A stretch of 7,053 nucleotides of DNA. It comes from an uncultured Steroidobacteraceae bacterium. Lineage in GTDB: Bacteria > Pseudomonadota > Gammaproteobacteria > Steroidobacterales > Steroidobacteraceae. Both the position numbers and the translations under genes were made by a program. The notes under the pieces were generated by a model that saw only the letters and a program-made list of their open reading frames with translations, was not told where the DNA came from and did no database searches. Location: assembly GCA_955652625.1 (NCBI GenBank), contig CATPBM010000119.1:1-7053 (forward strand), read 5' to 3'. This document shows, piece by piece, positions 1 to 5,530 of the stretch (positions are counted from its first letter, which is position 1; each line of letters starts with the position of its first letter).

Positions 1-563
1 ATGCGGGCACGCGCCAGCGACTGTGCGGCAAGTTCCGGGAATACGTCGTCGCCACCGGCAATGCGGATCAGTTCCGCCACCCAGCGGATGCCGCTGATCA
101 TCGGCTCGTCCCATTCCTCGAAATACACGCGCGGTCGCCGTGGCAGGCGGGCGGCGCGCTCGCGCACCGCGGCCAGTCCCGCCTCGAGGGAAGCGGCGAG
201 CGCCTGCGCCCGCTCCCCGCAGCCGATCATGCCGCCGAGCGTACGGACCATGCGCAGGATGTCGGCGACGCTGCGGTGGTTGAACACGTGCACCTCCAGG
301 CCGGCGCGCACCAGCTGCGCGGCGATGTCCGCCTGCAGGTCGGAAAAACCGAGCACCAGATCAGGTTGCAGCGCGAGGATGCGCTCGGTGTTCGCGCTGG
401 TGAATGCCGACACCCGCGGCTTCTCGCGCCGCGCCCGCGGCGGGCGCACCGTGAAACCGGAGATGCCGACGATCCTCCAGTCCTCGCCGAGCAGATACAG
501 CGTCTCGGTCGTCTCCTCGGTCAGGCAGACGATGCGTTGCGCAAATGCTGATATCGAAGTCAT
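1..563 (-). CDS. BtuF-like cobalamin/siderophore-type substrate-binding protein, C-terminus cut by window edge
   Basis: The minus frame starts at ATG 563-561 and stays open for 187 codons to the window edge, so the stop lies outside. The protein reads MTSISAFAQRIVCLTEETTE at its start. It contains LQPDLVLGFSDLQ (about residues 65-77), FNHRSVADIL (94-103) and YFEEWDEPMISGIRW (147-161), followed by ELIRIAGGDDVFPEL (164-178). This pattern is typical of the N-terminal lobe, linker and start of the C-terminal lobe of the periplasmic-binding fold of COG0614/PF01497 (BtuF, FhuD relatives), which bind corrinoids or ferric siderophores for ABC importers. The mature-type fold begins by residue 10, so there is no room for a signal peptide or lipobox; this copy may be cytoplasmic. 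No in-frame start was found in the short upstream gap, and GGCGG 7 nt before the ATG is a weak ribosome-binding site. No BtuC or BtuD partner lies in the window. Family assignment is solid; the ligand is unknown. Confidence 0.85.
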   Translation of the reverse strand, partial: MTSISAFAQRIVCLTEETTETLYLLGEDWRIVGISGFTVRPPRARREKPRVSAFTSANTERILALQPDLVLGFSDLQADIAAQLVRAGLEVHVFNHRSVADILRMVRTLGGMIGCGERAQALAASLEAGLAAVRERAARLPRRPRVYFEEWDEPMISGIRWVAELIRIAGGDDVFPELAAQSLARAR

Positions 564-603
564 TGTGACACCGCCGGGAGCGCCGGCACTGTATCCTTAA
601 GAC
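564..603. promoter_or_regulatory. 40-bp divergent gap between BtuF-like gene and YihY-family gene, with possible -10
   Basis: Only 40 bp separate the two divergent start codons, so their promoters must overlap each other or reach into the opposite coding regions. On the plus strand a -10-like TATCCT (592-597, 4 of 6 matches to TATAAT) ends 6 nt before the ATG at 604. No convincing -35 sits 16-18 bp upstream; TTGTGA at 563-568 is 23 bp away, which is too far. If this -10 is used, transcription would begin at or next to the A of the ATG. No Shine-Dalgarno sequence precedes 604. This is a weak call based on motif position only. Confidence 0.3.
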
Positions 604-1959
604 ATGTGGCTGCGCACCTGGGCCTTCCTCGACCGCTGCTTCTTCGGGCCGGCGGCGGCGCGCGCCGGCGCGCTCGGGGCGAGCCTGCGCGTCCTGCGCT
701 ACCCGTACGCGGTGCTGCGCGACCTATCGCGTGGGGAAATCAATCTGCGCGCCATGGGCCTCGTCTACACCACGCTCCTCTCGCTCATTCCGCTGCTGGC
801 CTTCAGCTTCGCGATCCTCAAGATCTTCGGCGGCCACCGCGACATACAACCGATCGTCTACGAGTTCTTCCGCCCGGTCGGCGGCGATGCGGCCACCGAG
901 CTCACCAACCGCGTCATCCAGTTCGCGAGCCGCGTCAGCAGCGGCGTGGTCGGCTCGGTGGGGCTGGCACTGCTCGCCTGGACGCTGGTAGGCACCATCA
1001 AGAAAGTCGAGGACAGCTTCAACTTCGTGTGGCACGTGGAGCAGCCGCGCAGCTTCGCGCGCCGGCTCGCCGAGTACATGACGCTCCTGATAGCCGGACC
1101 GGTGCTGCTGGTGGGCTTCATCGGCCTCTCGCATGCGGCCCTGAGCAGCGCGTCGGTGCAGGAGGTGGTGCGCCTGCCGCTGCTGCAGCGCCTGCGCGGC
1201 ACGGGCATCGTTGTAGCCCCGTACGTCATGGTCACGACGTTCTTCACCGCGCTCTACATGATGATTCCCAACACCCGCGTGCAGTGGCGCGCCGCGCTCA
1301 TCGGAGCGCTGGCGGCCGGGATCCTGTGGGCGGCGGTCGGCAAGATGTTCACCGCGTTCGTGGTGTATTCCACGCGCCTCACCGTCGTGTACGCGGGCTT
1401 CGCGTTCGTGGTCGCCGCGCTCCTGTGGACCTACTTCGGCTGGGTCATCCTGCTCGCCGGTGCGCAGCTCTCGTTCTACGTGCAGAACCCGGCCTACCTG
1501 CGCCTCGGGCTGCAGCCGCTGCGCCTTTCGAGCGTGGAGCTCGAGCAGCTCGCCCTGAAGCTCATGTATTTCGTGGGTCGCACGCACGTGGCCGGCGGCC
1601 GGCGCTGGACGGTGAACCGCCTCGCCACCGAGCTCGGGCTGCCGGGCGCCGCCGTGGCGCAGATGGCCCGCGCCCTGGAGCGCGCGGGACTTGTGATCGT
1701 GACCGACGAGGACGAGCTGGTGCCGGCGCGCGACGTCGGGCGCGTCGGCGTCCACGAAATCCTGGAAATTGCCCGCAACCAGCGTAGCGGTCACGTCGCG
1801 CCGCGCAACCTGCCGATCCCGCCGGTGGACCGGCTGCTGGCGAGCGTGGACGAGGCGCGGCGCAAATTCTGCGGTGAGCTCACGCTACGCGACCTGGTCG
1901 ATGAGGCGCCGCGGCCGGCGGCGCTGCATCTCACTCCCCGGCAATCGTCATCTCGTTGA
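604..1959 (+). CDS. YihY/BrkB-family inner-membrane protein with C-terminal winged-helix-like domain
   Basis: A 451-residue integral membrane protein of the YihY/BrkB family (PF03631), once misnamed ribonuclease BN. The molecular function is not established; members are described as envelope-integrity or transport-like proteins. About six hydrophobic segments are visible, near residues 52-75, 113-132, 158-180, 200-222, 231-254 and 261-293. Family-type stretches include LRAMGLVYTTLLSLIPLLA (48-66), a conserved FNFVWHV (139-145) and WTYFGWVILLAGAQLSFYV (275-293). Residues from about 305 to 395 form a soluble tail that reads like a winged-helix domain: WTVNRLATELGLPGAAV (335-351), then MARALERAGLVI and a strand-rich ELVPARDVGRVGVHEIL. 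E. coli YihY, about 290 residues, lacks this tail. The start is the first possible one because an in-frame TAA lies at 598-600. No Shine-Dalgarno is visible. The last 29 bp overlap the 3' end of pmbA on the opposite strand. Confidence 0.9.
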   Translation: MWLRTWAFLDRCFFGPAAARAGALGASLRVLRYPYAVLRDLSRGEINLRAMGLVYTTLLSLIPLLAFSFAILKIFGGHRDIQPIVYEFFRPVGGDAATELTNRVIQFASRVSSGVVGSVGLALLAWTLVGTIKKVEDSFNFVWHVEQPRSFARRLAEYMTLLIAGPVLLVGFIGLSHAALSSASVQEVVRLPLLQRLRGTGIVVAPYVMVTTFFTALYMMIPNTRVQWRAALIGALAAGILWAAVGKMFTAFVVYSTRLTVVYAGFAFVVAALLWTYFGWVILLAGAQLSFYVQNPAYLRLGLQPLRLSSVELEQLALKLMYFVGRTHVAGGRRWTVNRLATELGLPGAAVAQMARALERAGLVIVTDEDELVPARDVGRVGVHEILEIARNQRSGHVAPRNLPIPPVDRLLASVDEARRKFCGELTLRDLVDEAPRPAALHLTPRQSSSR

Positions 1960-3277
1960 TCAGCACTGAGCCTACGCGGATACCGCCGCGCGCATCGATG
2001 TCGCTGCCGAGCGCGGCGATGTCGCGATACATCGGTTTGAGGTTTCCGGCGATCGTGACCTCGTGCACCGGAAAAGCGATGGCGCCGTTCTCGACCCAGA
2101 AGCCGCTCGCGCCGCGCGAGTAGTCGCCCGTCACCCCGTTGACACCCTGGCCCATGAGCTCGGTGACCAGCAAGCCGGTGCCGAGGCGCTTCAGGAATGC
2201 CTGCGCGTCGAGCCCGCCCTGCGCGCTGGTGACCAGCAGGTTGTGAATGCCGCCGGCGTTGCCGGTGGTCTCCAACCCCAGCCGCCGGGCGGAGTAGCTG
2301 CCGAGCACGTAACCGTCGAGCACCCCCGCGCGCACCAGGTCGCGGTCGCGTGTCGCGACGCCTTCGTGGTCGAAGGGGCTGCTCGCGAGCCCTTTGAGGA
2401 TATGGGGGCGCTCCTGCATGGCGAGGAAGCCTGGAAAAATCTGCTCGCCGGACGCGTTCAGCAGAAAGGAGGACTTGCGGTACTGGCTCGTGCCGCTGAC
2501 GGCACCGATGAAGGACCTGAACAGGCCGCGCGCCATGTCGGGGGTGAACGCGACCGGGGCCTTGCGCGTGCTCAGGCGCCGCGCGCCGAGGCGCGCCAGC
2601 GCACGCTGCCCGGCAATGCGGCCAATGTCCGCGACTGGATCGAGGTCCGCCGGATCGCGCGCGACGCTGTACCAGTAATCGCGCTGCATGTCCTCGCCGC
2701 TCTGGGCGATGAGGGAGCAGCTGACCGAATGGCTGGTGGCGGAGTAGCCGGCGAGAAAGCCGAGCGAGTTGCCGTAGATGCCGGTGTGGCGCTGAGTGTT
2801 GACTGAGGCACCTTCGGAGTTGCTCAGGCGTGCATCGACCGCGAGCCCCGCGGACTCGCATTCGCGCGCCAGCTCGATGGCGCGCTCGGGCGTGAGCTCC
2901 CAGCCATGATCGAGATCCAGGTCGGGGATGTCGCGCGCCAGCGCCTCGGGCTCCGCGAGTCCGGCGTAGGGATCCTCGGACGTGTAGCGCGCGATGGCGC
3001 ACGCCTTGGCGACCGTCTCACGCACCGCCGCCGCGCTGAGGTCGGCGGTGCTCGCCGTGCCCTTGCGCTTGCCGAAATACACGGTCACTCCGAGGCCGCG
3101 GTCGCGCTGGTACTCGATGGTGTCGACCTCGCGCAGGCGCACGCTCACCGACAGGCCCTGGCTCACGGAGGCGTCGGCTTCGCACTGCGAGGCGCCCTGG
3201 CGGCGTGCTTCCTCGAGCGCAAGACCCGCCACGTCAGTGAGTTGGCGGGTCGCCCCGCTTGTGGTGGACGCTTCCAT
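1931..3277 (-). CDS. pmbA: Metalloprotease-complex subunit PmbA/TldE
   Basis: A 448-residue cytoplasmic protein, almost the same length as E. coli PmbA (450). PmbA (TldE) pairs with TldD to form a metalloprotease that degrades unfolded or cleaved peptides, for example in microcin B17 maturation and CcdA antitoxin turnover. TldD carries the zinc HExxxH site; TldE lacks one, and none is seen here. Diagnostic stretches are RDRGLGVTVYFGKRKG (58-73), SSPFDHEGVATRDRDL (299-314), GNAGGIHNLLV (339-349), TELMGQGVNGVTGDYSRG (372-389) and the end SVLINEMTIAGE. The ATG at 3277-3275 gives the full family N-terminus. GAGGGA at 3298-3293 is purine-rich but 15 nt from the start, longer than usual. The gene diverges from darP, the same pairing as in E. 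coli, and converges on the YihY-family gene with a 29-bp overlap. tldD is not in the window. Confidence 0.96.
   Translation of the reverse strand: MEASTTSGATRQLTDVAGLALEEARRQGASQCEADASVSQGLSVSVRLREVDTIEYQRDRGLGVTVYFGKRKGTASTADLSAAAVRETVAKACAIARYTSEDPYAGLAEPEALARDIPDLDLDHGWELTPERAIELARECESAGLAVDARLSNSEGASVNTQRHTGIYGNSLGFLAGYSATSHSVSCSLIAQSGEDMQRDYWYSVARDPADLDPVADIGRIAGQRALARLGARRLSTRKAPVAFTPDMARGLFRSFIGAVSGTSQYRKSSFLLNASGEQIFPGFLAMQERPHILKGLASSPFDHEGVATRDRDLVRAGVLDGYVLGSYSARRLGLETTGNAGGIHNLLVTSAQGGLDAQAFLKRLGTGLLVTELMGQGVNGVTGDYSRGASGFWVENGAIAFPVHEVTIAGNLKPMYRDIAALGSDIDARGGIRVGSVLINEMTIAGE
3223..3251. repeat. 9-bp perfect inverted repeat in the pmbA 5' coding region
   Basis: GACCCGCCA at 3223-3231 and TGGCGGGTC at 3243-3251 are perfect reverse complements, with an 11-nt loop between them. 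In the pmbA mRNA this would form a GC-rich hairpin over roughly codons 9-19, close downstream of the start codon. It could slow early translation, but at this GC content a 9-bp stem is expected about once in a window this size by chance, so no function is claimed. Confidence 0.3.
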
Positions 3278-3311
3278 CGAGCGTGATTCGGTTCCCTCAG
3301 GTTAAGCTTGA

Positions 3312-3320
3312 ATTGTAGCA
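3312..3320 (-). promoter_or_regulatory. Extended -10 promoter element for pmbA
   Basis: Read on the minus strand this is TGCTACAAT: a -10 hexamer TACAAT (3317-3312, 5 of 6 matches to the sigma-70 consensus) preceded by the TGn extension (3320-3318). It lies in a small AT-rich island (3301-3318) in otherwise very GC-rich DNA. The predicted transcription start is near 3305, giving a leader of about 28 nt before the pmbA ATG at 3277. The -35 position, near 3335-3340, reads GCGGGT on the minus strand and matches poorly, which an extended -10 can tolerate. The same 8-mer GCTACAAT recurs just before purE. Confidence 0.55.
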
Positions 3321-3360
3321 GCCGCCGCACGCTCACCCGCAGCGACCGGCCCGCTTCGTG

Positions 3361-3365
3361 AGGAG
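3361..3365 (+). promoter_or_regulatory. Shine-Dalgarno sequence fixing the GTG start of darP
   Basis: AGGAG ends 9 nt before GTG 3375-3377, a good spacing. It supports a GTG start for darP and is the only strong, well-placed Shine-Dalgarno sequence I see before any gene in the window. Confidence 0.7.
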
Positions 3366-3374
3366 CCTTCGCCA

Positions 3375-3905
3375 GTGAGCGCATCAGCGCAAGATGACAA
3401 CGGGGATGATGGGGGCGCAGAGCGCCCGAGCAAGAGCGCGCGCAAACGCGCGGCGCAGGCCGCCCAGGACCTGGGCGAGGCCCTGGTGGGGCTGCGCGAT
3501 GCGGAGCTCACGGCGCTTGAGCTTCCGGAGATCCTCAGCGAGGCGATTCGCGCGGCCCGCAGCATCCGCAGCCGCGCCGGCGGCGCGCGCCAGCGCCAGT
3601 ACATCGGCAAGCTGATGCGCGATATCGACCCCGAGCCGATCCGCGCCGCGCTCGCCGCGCGCAGCGCCCTCGATGCGCGCGAGACCGAGCGCTTCAAACG
3701 CATAGAGTCGTGGCGCGAGCGGCTGATCCTCGAGGGGGCGCCGGCGCTTGCGGAGCTCGCGCGCTGGCATCCTGACATCGATCAGGTTGAATGGACGCGA
3801 CGCATCGGCGCCGCCCGGGCCGAGCGCGGCTGCGCCGGCGGGGGCGGCGCGGCCTCCCGGGAGCTGTTTCGCGCTTTGCGCACATTGTTCGCTACAATGC
3901 CGTGA
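3375..3905 (+). CDS. darP: Ribosome-associated protein DarP (YjgA, DUF615 family)
   Basis: A 176-residue basic, mostly helical cytoplasmic protein of the YjgA/DUF615 family (E. coli about 183 residues), now called DarP, which associates with late 50S subunit precursors and helps their maturation. Family marks are [19 protein letters not shown] (19-37), a family-typical leucine-rich helix [15 protein letters not shown] (44-58), [15 protein letters not shown] (71-85), ESWRERLI (111-118) and the C-terminal [11 protein letters not shown]. The acidic N-terminal tail [10 protein letters not shown] is a common feature of the family. The GTG start is set by AGGAG 9 nt upstream. A glycine-rich patch ([11 protein letters not shown], 151-161) marks a flexible joint before the last helix. 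The gene diverges from pmbA, and its TGA shares one base with the purE ATG (TGATG), so purE is probably translationally coupled to it. Confidence 0.93.
   Translation: MSASAQDDNGDDGGAERPSKSARKRAAQAAQDLGEALVGLRDAELTALELPEILSEAIRAARSIRSRAGGARQRQYIGKLMRDIDPEPIRAALAARSALDARETERFKRIESWRERLILEGAPALAELARWHPDIDQVEWTRRIGAARAERGCAGGGGAASRELFRALRTLFATMP
3893..3898 (+). promoter_or_regulatory. Possible internal -10 (TACAAT) for purE
   Basis: TACAAT matches 5 of 6 bases of the sigma-70 -10 and sits at the very end of darP. Six nucleotides separate it from the purE ATG, so the predicted start point is the A of that ATG. No good -35 is found at the usual spacing, and there is no TG extension. It could give purE a leaderless internal transcript in addition to read-through from darP, or it could be a chance match within darP codons. 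I saw no clear PurR-type box beside it. Confidence 0.35.
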
Positions 3906-4405
3906 TGAAACCGCTCGTCGGCATCATCATGGGCTCCGCCTCCGACTGGGAGACCATGCAGGCCGCCGCCGACATGTTGGACAAGCTGGCAGTGCCTTAC
4001 GAGGTGCGTGTCGTGTCGGCGCACCGCACGCCTGACCTGTTGTTCGAATACGCCGCCGGCAGCCGCGCACGCGGACTCGAGGTCCTGATCGCCGGCGCGG
4101 GCGGCGCCGCCCATCTGCCCGGCATGACGGCCGCGAAGACGAGCCTGCCGGTGCTCGGTGTGCCGGTGCAGTCGAAGAGCCTCGGCGGCATGGATTCGCT
4201 GCTGTCGATCGTGCAAATGCCCGCCGGTGTGCCGGTGGCGACGTTCGCGATCGGCGTCGCGGGCGCGACCAACGCGGCGCTGTGCGCCGCCGCCATACTC
4301 GCCAACAAGCACCCGGCCATCGCCACCGCGCTCGAGGCCTTCCGCGAGCGCCAGACCGCCGGCGTCCTCGGCCATCCCGATCCGCGCGTACCTTCGCGCT
4401 CATGA
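3905..4405 (+). CDS. purE: N5-carboxyaminoimidazole ribonucleotide mutase PurE (class I)
   Basis: A 166-residue cytoplasmic enzyme that converts N5-CAIR to CAIR in de novo purine synthesis; class I enzymes of this family form octamers. Class I motifs are clear: IIMGSASDW (7-15, phosphate binding), VVSAHRTPD (36-44, containing the catalytic histidine, here His40), [12 protein letters not shown] (63-74), [20 protein letters not shown] (84-103) and [10 protein letters not shown] (104-113). The frame is open upstream into darP, but the protein family begins at this methionine ([11 protein letters not shown]); a GTG one codon earlier (3902) is the only near alternative. No Shine-Dalgarno is present. 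The ATG overlaps the darP stop by one base, and the stop overlaps the purK start by four (ATGA), which is typical of coupled operon genes. An adjacent purK agrees with the class I (N5-CAIR) assignment. Confidence 0.97.
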   Translation: MKPLVGIIMGSASDWETMQAAADMLDKLAVPYEVRVVSAHRTPDLLFEYAAGSRARGLEVLIAGAGGAAHLPGMTAAKTSLPVLGVPVQSKSLGGMDSLLSIVQMPAGVPVATFAIGVAGATNAALCAAAILANKHPAIATALEAFRERQTAGVLGHPDPRVPSRS

Positions 4406-5508
4406 CAGTCGGCATCGTGGGCGCCGGCCAGCTCGGCCGCATGCTCGCTTTGGCGGGGTATCCGCTCGGCCTGGATTTTCTGTGTCTGGACCCGGCGCGC
4501 GACGCCCCCGCCGGCCAGGTCGCGCCGTTGCTGCACGGCGCCTTCACCGACCGCGGGCTCCTGACACGGCTGGTGCGCACCTGCGAGGTCGTCACCTTCG
4601 ACTGGGAGAACGTGCCGGTGGCGGAACTCGCCGCCGTAGCGCGCCGCCACCTGGGGCGCATCCGCCCGCCGCTCGCGGCGCTCGCCACCGGCCAGGATCG
4701 CGTCGCCGAGAAGCGCCTGTTCGAGCGGCTGGGCATCCCCACCACGCGCTGGCGCGCCGTGAGCTCGCGCGCAGACCTCACCCGCGCGCTCGCCGACATC
4801 GGCGTGCCGGGCGTGCTCAAGACCCGGCGGCTCGGCTACGACGGCAAGGGCCAGGCGGTGATCCGCACCGCGGCCGACGCCGCGCGCGCCTGGCGCGAGC
4901 TCGGTCGCGCACCGCTGCTGTACGAGGAATGGATCGCCTTCGACTGCGAGGTGTCGATCATCGGCGCGCGCAATGCCGGCGGCGAGATCGCCGTCTACCC
5001 GCTGTGCGGCAACGTGCACGGCCAGGGGGTCCTGCGGCTCACGTGCGCGCCCTTCGGGCCGGCGCGCTGGCAGCGCCAGGCGGCGCGCTACCTGAGGCGC
5101 GTGCTCAGGCACTTTCGCTACACCGGGATCCTCACCATCGAGTTCTTCGTGCGCCGCGGGCGGCTGATCGCCAACGAGATGGCGCCGCGCGTGCACAACT
5201 CCGGGCACTGGACCATCGAGGGAGCTGCGACCAGTCAGTTCGAGAATCACCTGCGCGCCATTCTCGGCCTGCCGCTCGGCGCCACCCGCCCGCTGGGCCA
5301 CAGCGCCATGATCAACCTCATCGGTCGGCTGCCGCCGCGCGGGACGCTGCTGGCGCTGGAAGGGGTGCACCTGCACGACTACGGCAAGCAGGCGCGCCCC
5401 GGGCGCAAGGTCGGCCACTGCACGGTGGTCGAGCCGAGCGCGGCGCTGCGCGATGCCCGTGCGCGGCGCCTGCTCAAGGATTTGGCCGTCGGCGTTCGCT
5501 TCCCGTAA
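4402..5508 (+). CDS. purK: N5-carboxyaminoimidazole ribonucleotide synthase PurK
   Basis: A 368-residue ATP-grasp enzyme (E. coli 355) that uses ATP and bicarbonate to turn AIR into N5-CAIR, the substrate of PurE. The N-terminal dinucleotide-like loop is [20 protein letters not shown] (3-22). FDWENVP (66-72) follows the family's typical T-E-F/D-E-N-V-P pattern. The ATP-grasp core includes [14 protein letters not shown] (138-151) and [16 protein letters not shown] (175-190). The metal/ATP site segment is [20 protein letters not shown] (256-275), with [16 protein letters not shown] after it. The C-terminal signature is [14 protein letters not shown] (327-340). The start ATG lies in the ATGA overlap with the purE stop; an upstream in-frame ATG at 4282 would add a 40-residue Arg-rich tail from inside purE and is rejected. 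No Shine-Dalgarno is seen, so translation is probably coupled to purE. No active-site loss is apparent. Confidence 0.97.
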   Translation: MTVGIVGAGQLGRMLALAGYPLGLDFLCLDPARDAPAGQVAPLLHGAFTDRGLLTRLVRTCEVVTFDWENVPVAELAAVARRHLGRIRPPLAALATGQDRVAEKRLFERLGIPTTRWRAVSSRADLTRALADIGVPGVLKTRRLGYDGKGQAVIRTAADAARAWRELGRAPLLYEEWIAFDCEVSIIGARNAGGEIAVYPLCGNVHGQGVLRLTCAPFGPARWQRQAARYLRRVLRHFRYTGILTIEFFVRRGRLIANEMAPRVHNSGHWTIEGAATSQFENHLRAILGLPLGATRPLGHSAMINLIGRLPPRGTLLALEGVHLHDYGKQARPGRKVGHCTVVEPSAALRDARARRLLKDLAVGVRFP

Positions 5509-5512
5509 CATC

Positions 5513-5522
5513 GCTCGCGAGC
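5513..5522. repeat. 10-bp perfect palindrome in the purK to ATPase gap
   Basis: GCTCGCGAGC is a perfect palindrome in the 22-bp space between the purK stop and the ATPase start. It is too short and lacks a U-tract for a rho-independent terminator. GCGAG inside it is the only purine-containing stretch near a ribosome-binding position for the ATPase gene. A role as operator or RNA hairpin is possible but unsupported. Confidence 0.3.
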
Positions 5523-5530
5523 CAACACCC

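Larger units (their letters stand above)
3278..3374. promoter_or_regulatory. 97-bp divergent control region between pmbA and darP
   Basis: This is the intergenic space between two start codons facing away from each other, so it must carry the promoters of both pmbA (minus) and darP (plus). The pmbA -10 is clear at 3312-3320. For darP I see no convincing -35/-10 pair; TTGAAT at 3308-3313 is a 4-of-6 -10 candidate without a good -35. No strong operator palindrome is visible beyond the short AAGCTT at 3304-3309. Confidence 0.5.

Noticed and set aside
1..600. A 199-codon plus-strand open frame covering the left edge.
   Set aside because: It is Arg/Ser-rich with no recognisable family, while the opposite strand encodes a clear BtuF-like protein over the same bases.
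1791..3002. A 403-codon minus-strand frame inside pmbA, and a 247-codon plus-strand frame at 2063-2806.
   Set aside because: Both lie over a complete, conserved pmbA frame and have shadow-like composition without motifs.
3854..3863. Palindrome CTCCCGGGAG within darP.
   Set aside because: It is short, inside coding sequence and has no U-tract; such palindromes are common at this GC content.
3840..3904. A PurR-type operator upstream of purE.
   Set aside because: GCGC-TTTGCGC around 3871-3881 hints at one half-site, but there is no full 16-bp palindrome matching the known PUR box.
5453..5530. An upstream ATG that would extend the ATPase by 26 residues.
   Set aside because: The extension is read from the end of purK in another frame and looks unlike the family, which begins at the methionine encoded at 5531.
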